Source: Elusimicrobiota bacterium
GTDB taxonomy: Bacteria; Elusimicrobiota; Elusimicrobia; FEN-1173
Length of the DNA stretch: 64,000 bases
Assembly (NCBI GenBank): GCA_016722575.1
Contig: JADKIY010000002.1
Coordinates: 868,001 to 932,000 of the forward strand
Reading direction: 5' to 3'
Within the stretch, counting starts at the first letter, position 1. Each line of letters begins with the position of its first letter. Made by a program: the position numbers and the translations under genes. Shown piece after piece: positions 33,059 through 42,241 of the stretch. The notes under the pieces were generated by a model that did not search any database, had not been told where the DNA came from, and was given only the letters and a program-made list of their open reading frames with translations.

Positions 33059-34582
33059 TTAGGGGACATCCACCAATGGCCGGTCCAGGGAACGATAGCC
33101 GACCGCCTCGGCCACGTGTTCTTCCTTTAAGGCCGGCGAATCGGCCAGGTCGGCGATGGTCCGGGCGACTTTCAATATCCGATCGAAGGACCGGGCCGAG
33201 AGCCCCAACCGCGTCACCGCCGACTGAAGCAATTTTTTCGACCCTTCCCCCAGCTTGCAATGGGACCGAACGTCTTTTGACCCCATCCGAGCGTTGACCG
33301 CCGCCCCGCCCAAGCGCGCCGACTGGCGCTCCCGGGCCGCCAGAACCCGGAGGCGAACGGCGGCCGAATTTTCAGCGGCGGGGGCTTCTTCCGTCAATTC
33401 CGCCAATCGAAGGGCCGGAACCTCCACGTGCAGGTCGATCCGATCCAGGAGAGGTCCCGAGATTTTCGCCCGGTATTTTCGAACCTGAAAGGGCGTGCAG
33501 ACGCATTCCCGCTCCGGGTGGCCCTGATAGCCGCAGGGGCAGGGGTTCATGGCGGCGACCAACGTGAACCCCGCCGGGAAGGTGACCGATTGGGCCGCCC
33601 GGGAGACCGTCACCGCGCCCTCCTCCAAGGGTTGACGCAGGACCTCCAGAACGTGCCGGTCGAACTCGGGCAACTCGTCCAAAAACAAGATGCCGTTGTG
33701 GGCCAGGGAGACTTCGCCGGGACGAGGGACGCTTCCCCCGCCCACCAGCGCCACGTCGGAAATGGTGTGGTGGGGACTACGAAAAGGACGCTCCCCCAGG
33801 AGAGCCCCCAAAGCCATTCCCGCCACGGAGTGAATCTTTCGGGTTTCGATGGCCTCTTCGAAGGAGAGCGGGGGCAGGAGGCCCGGGATCCGACGGGCCA
33901 GCATGGTCTTGCCGGAACCCGGCGGGCCGATCATTAATATATTGTGACCGCCGGCGGCCGCCACTTCCAAGGCGCGCTTGGCGAAAAGCTGTCCTTTTAC
34001 ATCCGAGAAATCGGGGCCGTTGGAGGCCTCCGAGGGTGTGGCGGCCGGGGCCGAAACGGGGCCCGGGGTCCACTCCCCCCGCAAGTAACCGACGGTGTCC
34101 GCCAGGGTCGAAGCGGGCACCAGGGGCAGGCCCGCGACCACCGACGCTTCGGCGGCGTTGGCGGCCGGAAGGACCAGGGCCTCAAAACCCAGTTTCTTCA
34201 CGGCCAGCGCGATGGGCAAAACGCCCCGCACCGGTCGCAACCGCCCGTCCAGGGCCAATTCCCCGATCACCGCCACCCGGGCCAAACGATCGGCGGGAAC
34301 GCGCTCCTCCGCCGCCAACACGCCCAGGGCGATGGGGAGGTCGAAGGCGGTGCCCTCTTTTTTGACGTCGGCCGGGGACAAATTGACCGTCACCCGCCGC
34401 ACGGGAAAATCGAACCCGGAATTCCGAACGGCCGCCACCACGCGGTCCTTGGATTCCCGCACCGCGGCGTCGGGGAGCCCCACCGTGGAGAAAACCGGAA
34501 GGCCGGGAGACAGGTCCACCTCCACCTGAACGATGAACCCGTCGATGCCGGAGACCGCCGCGCTGGACACCTTGGCGAGCAC
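33059..34582 (-). CDS. comM: YifB/ComM-family Mg-chelatase-like AAA+ ATPase
   Basis: 507 residues in the usual order: N-terminal ChlI-like domain (VSGIDGFIVQVEVDLSPGLP), central AAA+ domain with Walker A GPPGSGKT and Walker B FLDELPEF, cysteine-rich AMNPCPCGYQGHPERECVC, and a C-terminal helical lid. ComM is a DNA helicase that helps integrate incoming DNA during natural transformation. GTG 34582 is preceded by AAGGA, and the family N-terminus begins exactly there. It starts 2 nt after the exporter gene stop. Confidence 0.92.
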   Translation of the reverse strand: MLAKVSSAAVSGIDGFIVQVEVDLSPGLPVFSTVGLPDAAVRESKDRVVAAVRNSGFDFPVRRVTVNLSPADVKKEGTAFDLPIALGVLAAEERVPADRLARVAVIGELALDGRLRPVRGVLPIALAVKKLGFEALVLPAANAAEASVVAGLPLVPASTLADTVGYLRGEWTPGPVSAPAATPSEASNGPDFSDVKGQLFAKRALEVAAAGGHNILMIGPPGSGKTMLARRIPGLLPPLSFEEAIETRKIHSVAGMALGALLGERPFRSPHHTISDVALVGGGSVPRPGEVSLAHNGILFLDELPEFDRHVLEVLRQPLEEGAVTVSRAAQSVTFPAGFTLVAAMNPCPCGYQGHPERECVCTPFQVRKYRAKISGPLLDRIDLHVEVPALRLAELTEEAPAAENSAAVRLRVLAARERQSARLGGAAVNARMGSKDVRSHCKLGEGSKKLLQSAVTRLGLSARSFDRILKVARTIADLADSPALKEEHVAEAVGYRSLDRPLVDVP

Positions 34583-34584
34583 GT

Positions 34585-34905
34585 TTATTCCTTGGAGAAG
34601 AATTTGAGGCCGAGGATCCCGGCCAAAATGAGCCCGATGGAAATCAGGCGGAGAGGGTGGCGCGATTCGCCGAAGAGGATCGCCCCGGCGACCGCCGTGC
34701 CGACGGCGCCGATGCCCGTCCAGACGGCGTAGCCCGTGCCCACGGGGATGACCCGAAGCGCCCGAGACAGAAACCAAACGCTCAGGACCATTCCCGCCAC
34801 GGAAGCGACGGAGGGCCCCAAACGGGTGAACCCCTGGGCGTATTTCAAGCAAACGGCCCAGAACACTTCGAAGAAGCCCGCGATGGTGAGGTCCAGCCAC
34901 GGCAT
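34585..34905 (-). CDS. sugE: SMR-family guanidinium exporter (Gdx/SugE type)
   Basis: 106 residues with four membrane helices. The conserved glutamate lies in GFFEVFWAVCLKY, and GTGYAVWTGIGAVGT follows as in SugE/Gdx proteins rather than EmrE. These dimers exchange guanidinium for protons. ATG 34905 gives the family's normal N-terminus (MPWLDLTIAGFFE). It lies just ahead of comM. I see no guanidine riboswitch in the short upstream gap. Confidence 0.85.
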   Translation of the reverse strand: MPWLDLTIAGFFEVFWAVCLKYAQGFTRLGPSVASVAGMVLSVWFLSRALRVIPVGTGYAVWTGIGAVGTAVAGAILFGESRHPLRLISIGLILAGILGLKFFSKE

Positions 34906-34945
34906 GGGAAAAAGAATACTCCCCCCGAACCCGGGGAGCAAGGGG

Positions 34946-35233
34946 TCAGCGGAGGATTTCCGGGACCCGCCCCGACAACACCCGGGCCATCCGGGCGGCC
35001 CCGGCGTCGGAGGCGCTGTGCAGCCGCACGCGGCGGGGACGCCGCGCCTCGGGCAGGGCGGCGATGGTTTCGGCGACGGGCATGAAGGTGCCGCCCTCTC
35101 CGTCGCCGATGTAGTAATCCAGGCTTACTTCGTCCACGGTTTCCGTCTCCAGGACGGCCTGAGCCTCCGCCACGGTGCGGGCCAGGCGCCAACCGGCCGG
35201 AGGCGTTCGAACGTCGTCGACGTAAAGCTTCAC
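34946..35233 (-). CDS. cyclic-phosphate-processing receiver-like domain (cREC)
   Basis: 95 residues. It starts KLYVDDVRTPPAGW, and LARTVAEAQAVLE and EVSLDYYIGD follow: the pattern of the stand-alone cREC receiver-like family, with acidic residues at the end of strands 1 and 3. The predicted role in processing cyclic phosphates rests on published family descriptions. The GTG start overlaps the nuclease stop by 4 nt. Confidence 0.65.
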   Translation of the reverse strand: MKLYVDDVRTPPAGWRLARTVAEAQAVLETETVDEVSLDYYIGDGEGGTFMPVAETIAALPEARRPRRVRLHSASDAGAARMARVLSGRVPEILR

Positions 35234-35865
35234 GATTTGGCGCGCCGGGATCGGCGAGGACGCGAAGTTCGGCGCTTCGCCTCCGACGGCGCGCCCCCCC
35301 CGGGCCTGTCGGCGCCCCAGAGGCATCCCCGCCGATGAACCCGGGCATCGTCCTCCAGGGAAACGATCTGCTCTCGGAACCGCCCGTCCCGCCGCCAGGC
35401 TTTTCCCATTCCCGCCGCCACCAGGGCGGCGTCGATGGATTTCCCATCGGGGGTAAAGACATAGGCCAAGAGGCGGTGGTATTTGTCCTCCGTCCGCTCG
35501 TCAAAAGCCAAGCGGACAGCGCCGCCCGACAAGGCGCGGTTCATTTCCGTGCCTTCCCGGTAACAGGCCTGATCCCGCTCGGTCGTGTTGACCCCGTAAT
35601 AACGCAATTTCGTGGGACGGTCGTTCCAGAGGATTTCAAGGGTGTCGCCGTCCACCACGGACAGCACGGGCACGGTGGGCAGGCGGTCGGGGTCGTCGGC
35701 GCTCAAACCCTCGCCCTGGGGAACCAGGGAGATATCGACGACGGCCGGGGGCGGAGGCGCGGCGGAGCGGCCCCGGGCCCACCAAACGCCTGAACCGAAT
35801 CCGGCCAAAAAAACGGCGGCGACCGTCGCGGCGGAACCGCGACGGGAGAGGGGCAGGGGGTTCAC
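35230..35865 (-). CDS. exported thermonuclease-family protein (SNase-like)
   Basis: 211 residues. A signal peptide or anchor (AATVAAVFLAGFGSGVWWARG) precedes a staphylococcal-nuclease fold: VDGDTLEI, LRYYGVNTTERDQACY and DKYHRLLAYVF, with catalytic-type Arg and Glu residues in the expected places. The C-terminus is a very basic arginine-rich tail. It is coupled to the cREC gene by 4 nt and lies 20 nt after citrate synthase. It should cleave nucleic acids outside the cytoplasm. Confidence 0.8.
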   Translation of the reverse strand: MNPLPLSRRGSAATVAAVFLAGFGSGVWWARGRSAAPPPPAVVDISLVPQGEGLSADDPDRLPTVPVLSVVDGDTLEILWNDRPTKLRYYGVNTTERDQACYREGTEMNRALSGGAVRLAFDERTEDKYHRLLAYVFTPDGKSIDAALVAAGMGKAWRRDGRFREQIVSLEDDARVHRRGCLWGADRPGGGAPSEAKRRTSRPRRSRRAKS

Positions 35866-35885
35866 GGAACCGGTCCCGTCGGGGA

Positions 35886-37034
35886 TCAGGGTCTTTTTTC
35901 GAGGGGGAGGAACACGCGGTCCAGGGGACCGGTGTATTCGGAGCGGGGGCGGATCAATCGGTTGTCCCCGAGCTGTTCAAACACGTGGGCGCACCAGCCG
36001 GCCGCGCGGCCCACGGCGAAGACGGTGGTGAACAGGTCGATGGGAACGCCCAGAAGGTAAAGGACGGAGGCCGAGTAAAAATCCACGTTGGTATTGAGGC
36101 CCTTGAGGCGGTGCACGGTGTCGGCGACTTTGACGGAAATCTGATACCAGCGAGGCTCTTTTTTGATCTCGCCCATGCGCTCGGCCATTTTTTTGAGCAA
36201 CGCGGAGCGCGGGTCCTCCACCTTGTACACCCGGTGGCCGAAGCCCATGATCTTGCGCTTTTCGGCGATGGCCTTCTCCACCCATTTTTCGGTTTTCGCG
36301 GGATCGCCGATTTCCAAAAACATCTCCATGGCTTTTTCGTTGGCGCCGCCGTGCAGGGGGCCCTTCAAGGCGCCGATGGCGCCCGCCAGGGCGGCGTGAA
36401 TGTCGGACAAGGTGGAGACGATGACCCGGGCCGTAAAGGTGGAGGCGTTCAAATCGTGATCCGCCAAAAGCGATAAATAGAGGTCCATGGCCTGGACGCT
36501 CACCGGGTCGGGCTTCTCGCCCGTCACCATGTAAAGGTAATTGGCCGAATGGGAAAGGGTCGGGTCCGGGGCCAAGGGCGTCTTGCCGTTGCGAATGCGG
36601 TGCCAGGCGGCGGACAAGGTGGCCATGCGGGCCACGAGGCGCGCGGCCTTGCGGCGGTTGGCGGCGGGGCTGTTGTCCTGGGTGTCGGAATCGGTCATGG
36701 CCAAGAGGCACACCCCGGCCCGCAACACGTCCATGGGATGGGACTTCTTCGGGAACTGGCGCATGGTCGTCAAGACGTCCGGCGGCAGGGAACGCGCTTC
36801 GGCCAATTCCAACTTCAACGCGTCCAATTCGGTCCGGTTCGGGAGATCCCCGTGCCACAAAAGATGCACGATCTCCTCGAAAATGGTTTTGTCGGCGATC
36901 TGGATGACGTCGTAGCCGCGGTAAATCATGCGGCCCTTGAGACCGTCCAGAAAGGTAATGGCGGAGGGACCCGCGACGACGTCTTCGAGGCCCTTGGGGG
37001 CGTGGGAATCTTTGGCTTCGATTTTATCGGTCAT
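35886..37034 (-). CDS. gltA: citrate synthase
   Basis: 382 residues, the length of short bacterial (type I) citrate and 2-methylcitrate synthases. Catalytic histidines appear in GPLHGGANEKAM and FGHRVYK, and the aspartate in NTNVDFYSAS. It condenses oxaloacetate and acetyl-CoA at the entry of the TCA cycle. 2-Methylcitrate synthase cannot be excluded by eye, but no prp genes are nearby. A fumarase gene also lies in this window. Confidence 0.92.
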   Translation of the reverse strand: MTDKIEAKDSHAPKGLEDVVAGPSAITFLDGLKGRMIYRGYDVIQIADKTIFEEIVHLLWHGDLPNRTELDALKLELAEARSLPPDVLTTMRQFPKKSHPMDVLRAGVCLLAMTDSDTQDNSPAANRRKAARLVARMATLSAAWHRIRNGKTPLAPDPTLSHSANYLYMVTGEKPDPVSVQAMDLYLSLLADHDLNASTFTARVIVSTLSDIHAALAGAIGALKGPLHGGANEKAMEMFLEIGDPAKTEKWVEKAIAEKRKIMGFGHRVYKVEDPRSALLKKMAERMGEIKKEPRWYQISVKVADTVHRLKGLNTNVDFYSASVLYLLGVPIDLFTTVFAVGRAAGWCAHVFEQLGDNRLIRPRSEYTGPLDRVFLPLEKRP

Positions 37035-37084
37035 AAAAGAACGCTGGGATTATACAAACGGAAGGGCCGGCGCTCAAGCGAATA

Positions 37085-37558
37085 TCATCCGCGGGTGACT
37101 TTGGTCACCTGGTATTCCAGGGGACCGCCGGGGAGTCGGACAACGACTTTTTCCCCCTCTTTTCGCCCGAGCAGGGCCTGGGCCACCGGCGATTGAACGG
37201 AAATTTTTCCCTTGGAAAAATCGGCTTCGGCCACGTCAACCAGCGTGTAGGCGAAGGATTCGCCGCTTTTAACGTCTTTTAAGTGGGCCGTGGCCCCGAT
37301 TCGAATTTCCCCCGTTTGAACGGCGGACTCTTCGATGATCCGGGCGGAGCGAAGTTTTTCCTCCAGCTCGTTGATGCGCTGCTGCACCTTGGCCTGCTCT
37401 TCCTTGGCCGCGTGGTACTCGGCGTTTTCCTTCAAATCGCCCTTTTCGCGGGCCTCGCCGATGTCTCCGCTCAATTGGCCGCGGCGCTCCTTGAGCTTCG
37501 CCAGGTCCTGGCGCAACTTTTCATATCCCTGCCGCGTGAGAAACGATTCGCCCGCCAT
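37085..37558 (-). CDS. greA: transcription elongation factor GreA
   Basis: 157 residues, the standard length. An N-terminal coiled coil carries the acidic tip motif GDLKENAEYHAAKEEQ, and the C-terminal FKBP-like domain contains SPVAQALLGRKEGEKV. It rescues backtracked RNA polymerase by stimulating transcript cleavage. The ATG has GAGGTG 5 nt upstream. Confidence 0.95.
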   Translation of the reverse strand: MAGESFLTRQGYEKLRQDLAKLKERRGQLSGDIGEAREKGDLKENAEYHAAKEEQAKVQQRINELEEKLRSARIIEESAVQTGEIRIGATAHLKDVKSGESFAYTLVDVAEADFSKGKISVQSPVAQALLGRKEGEKVVVRLPGGPLEYQVTKVTRG

Positions 37559-37583
37559 GCCGACACCTCACTAAATAGACGAA

Positions 37584-37600
37584 CCCACGCGGGGCGTGGG
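37584..37600 (-). terminator. possible weak terminator between GT2 gene and greA
   Basis: A 7-bp stem (CCCACGC / GCGTGGG) with a 3-nt loop, followed on the minus strand by a short T-rich stretch. It may end the glycosylation operon before greA; the T run is poor. Confidence 0.4.
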
Positions 37601-37623
37601 CTCCAAGGGAATTCTACAAAAAA

Positions 37624-38343
37624 TCACCGCCTCCGCCAGCGGTCCGCCGCCAAACTCAAAAGTTGCCGGGCGAAGGACCACGCCACGCCCGGGCTCAGCT
37701 TGCTGTACCCTTGGCGGCGGTCTTTAAACACGTACGGGAATTCCCGGACCCGCTCGGCGGGGACCCGGGCCCGAACCAGGATCTCCAACAATATTTTGTA
37801 CCCCCGGGGACGAAGGCGGGAGCGGCTTTTTTCAAACACGTCCCGGCGAAGGGCGAAGAAACCGCTCATGGGGTCCTTGAGAGCCACGCCGAGCAGGGCC
37901 CGGGAAACCCCGGTGGCCAGGGAACTGGTCCATTGACGATACCAGGGCCATTTGTCGGCGCCCCCCCCGGGCACCCGGCGGGACCCCACCGCCACCCAGC
38001 TGTCCCGGCTGACGGATTCGATCAGGCGGGGGAGCAAGGTTTCGTCGTGGGAACGGTCGGCGTCCAGCACGGCCAACAACCGCCCGGTGGACCATTGAAA
38101 GGCTTCGACCACGGCGGGGCTCAACCCCCGGTCCCGGGTCCGGCGAAGCAAACGCAATCGTCCATCAAACAATCGATCTTTGCGCAGTTGGTTCACCAAC
38201 CCCGCCGTTCCGTCGGGCGAATTGTCGTCCACCACGATGATTTCATAATCCCAGGGCGCCAGGAGCGGCGCCAGGGCCCGAAGGAGGCCGCCGATGTTCG
38301 CGCTCTCGTTGAAAGTTGGAATAACGACGGAAAGAAATCTCAC
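37624..38343 (-). CDS. GT2 glycosyltransferase (dolichol/polyprenyl-phosphate mannosyltransferase-like)
   Basis: 239 residues with a GT-A fold: SVVIPTFNESANIGGLLRA, then IIVVDDNSPDGTA, and the DxD-like LAVLDADRSHDE. The DPMSGFFALRRDVF motif is typical of polyprenyl-phosphate hexose synthases. It probably makes the lipid-linked sugar donor used by the adjacent multi-spanning proteins. GTG 38343 overlaps the YfhO-like gene's stop by 4 nt. Confidence 0.87.
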   Translation of the reverse strand: MRFLSVVIPTFNESANIGGLLRALAPLLAPWDYEIIVVDDNSPDGTAGLVNQLRKDRLFDGRLRLLRRTRDRGLSPAVVEAFQWSTGRLLAVLDADRSHDETLLPRLIESVSRDSWVAVGSRRVPGGGADKWPWYRQWTSSLATGVSRALLGVALKDPMSGFFALRRDVFEKSRSRLRPRGYKILLEILVRARVPAERVREFPYVFKDRRQGYSKLSPGVAWSFARQLLSLAADRWRRR

Positions 38344-40280
38344 GCACGCCCCCCCGCGCCGAACGCCGCCAACCGACGTCCCAAAATCCACAGGCCCGCG
38401 GTCGCCCCCGCGATCGTAAAAATCAGGCCCCAAAGAAACGGCGCCGGCCGGTAACGCCACCAAATCCGCTCCGGGCCGAGTTCCCCCGTTCCGACCGCCT
38501 GGGCCACGCCGTTTAAGTTTTGGATTTGAATTTCCCCCGTGCGGGTCCACGCCCGCCACCCCGGGTCGGAGGTTTCCGCCCAGACGGCACGACTTCCGGG
38601 GTTGTCCGAGCGCCATCGGCAGGTCATTTTCTCGGCCCGACGACGGTAATACGCGAGGAGCTCCCCGCCGGTCACCGTGAGAAGCGGTCGCCGGGCGGGG
38701 TTTTCATACACCCGCAGGGCGCCGGCGGTCCACACCACCGGCCAATCGATTTTCAGCGATTCCGCCGTGACAAAATAGCGGAGCCCCAGCCGGGTCAGGA
38801 GCGGGGCGTCGGGACGCTCGACCTCGAGGCCCGTGGTCGGCTGCTCCACCCCGGGTTGGGTTTCGGCGATTTCCCTCCAGGGCGCCGCGGGGACAAGGGC
38901 CTCATAGCCGTTCAAATTGGGCAACCCGGCCAATAAACTTTTGTTATGCCCCCCGACGGACTGGGACGTGAAAACCCGCCCCTGGGAAAGGCCCGTGGGC
39001 CCCAGGAGCCGCTCCTGAAACCACGCCAGCAATTCCGTGCGGGTGAGCCGGGAACCCGGGTCCTCGGTGCGAAGAAAGGGCCGTCCAACGATCAACAACT
39101 CCCCCGCCACCAAGGCGAAAAGCCCAACGCCCCAGGCCCGACGGCGGGAGATCACGGACCAACCCCGGGCGGCCGCCGCGGCCAAAGCCACGTGAACCCC
39201 CAAGTAAAAACGAGCCGGAACCCGCAGGGATGCCAAGGCCCGCCAAACCAGCGGATAGACGGGCCCGTTTTTCCCGAGGGCCAATAAAAGCGCGACACCC
39301 GCCAGGGCGGGCAGGCGCCAACGCCGGCGGCGGAGCAGGGCGATCAAACCCGCGACCGCCAAGGCAAGGCCGGTCCATCCCAGGAAAACGGCCGCGGTTT
39401 CAAAATACACCGAGGGCGGGTCTGGGAAATGCGCGGGTTTCGGCAACGCGCCCCAAGCCCAGGGCGTCGTCCATCCCCGCCAAAGGCGTTCCAGGTCCAA
39501 GGAGTAAGACGTCGCAAAGGCGTACCGGTCCCGGTCGGTCAACACCCCGCGAAGCCCCCGGGTGGTGTGGGGAAGGAAATCCGCCGTGGGGAGCGCCTGC
39601 ACCGCCGCCAGGAGCGCGCCGAAAAGGCCGGCGGCCCCGACGGACCGGGCGACCCGGCGGTCGATCAAGCGCGGGCCGGCCACCAGGGCCGCCAAGACCA
39701 AATGAGTCACCAGCCAAACCTGTAAATGCCCCGTCAGGAATTGGAGGGTGGACGCCGCCGCCGCGCCCCAGGGCAACCACCGGTTTTCCGGTCGACGCGT
39801 CACGGATTCGCCCAGGAGAAAAACGTACGGCGTCCAAGCGAAGCCCGTCAAATGAATGGCGTGACCCGCCGCCACCTTGGCGATGGTGAAAAGGGAAAAC
39901 GTGGCGAGGAGGGCGCCCAAGGCCGCCCCACCCCAACGCTCCCCCCGGGATCGCAACCACAGCCAATAGCCGAACCCCATCAAAAGCAAATGAAGGACGA
40001 TGGCGATTCGGAAAGCCCCGGCCAAGCCGGTGGAAACCAGCGCGGCGTTCCCCGGGTAAAAAAGGGCCGACTGGGAGGAGGCCAAAAAAGGCGTGCCGCC
40101 GAAAATCCAGGGGTTCCAGAGGGGAAGGCGGCCGCTTTCCAGCTCCCGATTTCCCCACGCCCGGAAGGGGGCGGCGTAATCGTATACGTCCCCCGCGTTG
40201 GCCACAAAACCGTGTCCGACGATCAGCGGAGCGGCGAAGAAACCCGTGAGGGCCGCGAACAACAGGAAGGCGCGCTTCAC
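38340..40280 (-). CDS. YfhO-like polytopic membrane protein A
   Basis: 646 residues with about 12 membrane helices. Early motifs GDVYDYAAPF, LPLWNPWIFGGTPFLA and SALFYPGN match the YfhO family and GT-C transferases, which use polyprenyl-phosphate sugars. A large soluble region lies near residues 430-600 before a last helix. With the GT2 enzyme encoded next to it, a role in glycosylating envelope polymers or proteins is likely. It overlaps both neighbours by 4 nt. Confidence 0.78.
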   Translation of the reverse strand: MKRAFLLFAALTGFFAAPLIVGHGFVANAGDVYDYAAPFRAWGNRELESGRLPLWNPWIFGGTPFLASSQSALFYPGNAALVSTGLAGAFRIAIVLHLLLMGFGYWLWLRSRGERWGGAALGALLATFSLFTIAKVAAGHAIHLTGFAWTPYVFLLGESVTRRPENRWLPWGAAAASTLQFLTGHLQVWLVTHLVLAALVAGPRLIDRRVARSVGAAGLFGALLAAVQALPTADFLPHTTRGLRGVLTDRDRYAFATSYSLDLERLWRGWTTPWAWGALPKPAHFPDPPSVYFETAAVFLGWTGLALAVAGLIALLRRRRWRLPALAGVALLLALGKNGPVYPLVWRALASLRVPARFYLGVHVALAAAAARGWSVISRRRAWGVGLFALVAGELLIVGRPFLRTEDPGSRLTRTELLAWFQERLLGPTGLSQGRVFTSQSVGGHNKSLLAGLPNLNGYEALVPAAPWREIAETQPGVEQPTTGLEVERPDAPLLTRLGLRYFVTAESLKIDWPVVWTAGALRVYENPARRPLLTVTGGELLAYYRRRAEKMTCRWRSDNPGSRAVWAETSDPGWRAWTRTGEIQIQNLNGVAQAVGTGELGPERIWWRYRPAPFLWGLIFTIAGATAGLWILGRRLAAFGAGGRA

Positions 40281-42184
40281 CGGACGGCCCCCGCCCGGCG
40301 GAAGGCAATGGCCAGCGCCGCGGTCCACCCCGCGAGCGCGAACAGAATCCCCCAACGGAAACTGGCGGGCGCGAACCTCATCCAAAATCGGTTCAACGGT
40401 TCGTCCCAGCGAACCGCCGCGACGCCCTCGCGGGCAAAAACCTCCAACCGGCGGCGGCCGTTTCCGGCGATCCAATCCTTTTGCCAAAGATCCCGGGTCA
40501 CCAGAGTCGCGCTTTCGACGGCGTCTCCCGACCAGAAGTCGCGGCCCAAACCCCGGCGCCGCTTCGCCCAGGGGGCGGTGCCAGAACCGGAAAGGACCGC
40601 GCCTTCGCCCGACGGACGGGGACGTTCGTAAAGTCGCCAGGGGTCGTCCCGAATCAAACGCCACCCCGAAACCTCGAGGGCTTCGGGCGCCGCCACCCAT
40701 TGCACGTCCAAGCGGTCGAGGTCCGCCTCCGCGGCGGCCGGCGTCGGATGGGCGTAAAGCGCCATCAGCGCCCGGTCGTTCCCGGCGGGATTGAGGGAAA
40801 ACCCGGAGGGATTCAAATTGGCCACCCGATAGGGCAACGTGCCCAGATCCAACAACCGATGGCGAAGAAGGGTCCAGGTCTCCTCCAGGGTCCGCCCGTG
40901 GGCCGACATGCGGTCCGCCGCGCGGGGCGTCAAAAATAATTTTCCCGGGCTCGATTGAACCATGGAAATCCAAGAGGGCCGGGATTGAAAATAGTTTCCC
41001 GGCAGGGTCGGGGAAAGGCCCGCGCCCCAAAACATCAATTCGGCGGCGACGATCCCGACGGCCGTCCAGCGAAGCCAACGCCGCCGAAAATCGCCCCCCC
41101 CGGCCACGGCCAAAAGGGCCAAAGCGGAGATCACCATCCAATAGGCGTATTGGGCCGGAAACCGAACGCCCCGCAGCCCCGGGACATGATTCACGGCCCA
41201 AGCATAGACGGGGGTGGCGTTCCCGACGGAAAACAACGCCCCCAGCGCGAAAAGCGCGGCCCAGGCCCCCCGGGCCCGGAGGGAGGAGCGCCAAAACCCG
41301 CGCCCCGCCGCCCACAGGGCCAACGCGCCGATGTAAAAGCAGCCGAGCCAGAAAAATCGCTCCCCGGTGTAACGATCCGAAGGGAAATCGCCGAACCGCG
41401 GCGCGAGGAGGCCCGCCCAACGGGCGACGGTCAACGAGTGAAGTCCGGCCACGGACGGCGCCACGCCCGATTGAACGCGGGTCGATTGACCCAGGAGATC
41501 CAGGCCCGGAAACAATTGGACCGCCGCGAGAACCGCCGCGCCCGCGCCCGCCGACAGGGCCACGACCCCCCGTCCTCGGCCGCCCGACGCCGCCCACAAC
41601 GCGAGGAGCGCCGCGCCCATCCACGCCGCGTGGGGCCAATGGCCGCCCAGCAAGGCGAACGTCAACGACAACGCCATACCCAGCCCGGCGGTCCAGCCGG
41701 GTTTGGCCCCGAGAAAGAGAAGGGCCCACGGGGTCCAGGTCAACGTGTTGAGGAGCGGCGGGAACTCGACCCGCGCGCGCCAAAACCCGTTTAAGCTCCA
41801 GAGAAGCGCGGAGGACAACGCGGCCCAACGGGCCCCGCGGTTCGCCCGCACCCAGAGATACCCGCCGAGACCCGACAAAAAGAAATGAAGGGCTTGAAAA
41901 AGTTTAAACCCCGGCACGAAGGGAAAAATCCAAAAAGGGAGATTCCCGGGGGAAAACACGCCGGTCTGCGGTTGGCCCAGCCAATACACCCCGCCGGAAA
42001 CGTAGGGATTCCACGCCGGCATTTCGCCGGACTGGAGCGCTTGGGCCGTGAACGCGTGCATGGGATGGAACAGGTAGGTCAAGTCCCGGGCGAAAAAAGT
42101 CCGGCCGGTGAACCAGGTTCCGGAAAACGCCGCGGCGAGGGCGAGGGCGAACACGCCCAGGGCGATCCAATCTTTCCGTGTCAT
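40277..42184 (-). CDS. YfhO-like polytopic membrane protein B
   Basis: 635 residues, related to the downstream gene: FFARDLTYLFHPMHAF, MPAWNPYVSGGVYWLGQPQTG and VFSPGNLPFW match the YfhO/GT-C N-terminal pattern. About 11-12 membrane helices are followed by a C-terminal soluble domain and a last helix. It is the first gene of the leftward glycosylation operon. The ATG has no strong ribosome-binding site. The two proteins are clearly paralogous but not close copies, so they may handle different acceptors. Confidence 0.78.
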   Translation of the reverse strand: MTRKDWIALGVFALALAAAFSGTWFTGRTFFARDLTYLFHPMHAFTAQALQSGEMPAWNPYVSGGVYWLGQPQTGVFSPGNLPFWIFPFVPGFKLFQALHFFLSGLGGYLWVRANRGARWAALSSALLWSLNGFWRARVEFPPLLNTLTWTPWALLFLGAKPGWTAGLGMALSLTFALLGGHWPHAAWMGAALLALWAASGGRGRGVVALSAGAGAAVLAAVQLFPGLDLLGQSTRVQSGVAPSVAGLHSLTVARWAGLLAPRFGDFPSDRYTGERFFWLGCFYIGALALWAAGRGFWRSSLRARGAWAALFALGALFSVGNATPVYAWAVNHVPGLRGVRFPAQYAYWMVISALALLAVAGGGDFRRRWLRWTAVGIVAAELMFWGAGLSPTLPGNYFQSRPSWISMVQSSPGKLFLTPRAADRMSAHGRTLEETWTLLRHRLLDLGTLPYRVANLNPSGFSLNPAGNDRALMALYAHPTPAAAEADLDRLDVQWVAAPEALEVSGWRLIRDDPWRLYERPRPSGEGAVLSGSGTAPWAKRRRGLGRDFWSGDAVESATLVTRDLWQKDWIAGNGRRRLEVFAREGVAAVRWDEPLNRFWMRFAPASFRWGILFALAGWTAALAIAFRRAGAVR

Positions 42185-42221
42185 GGGCGGGAAAAGGTCC
42201 CGCGGGGGCGGCGCATGGACG

Positions 42222-42233
42222 ATATATTACAAT
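42222..42233. promoter_or_regulatory. shared bidirectional -10 region
   Basis: TACAAT on the plus strand (42228-42233) lies 8 nt before the ATG at 42242, and TAATAT on the minus strand (42229-42224) faces the YfhO-like operon. The two boxes overlap, so one AT-rich patch may fire in both directions. No clear -35 boxes are seen. Confidence 0.45.
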
Positions 42234-42241
42234 AGCGTCTC

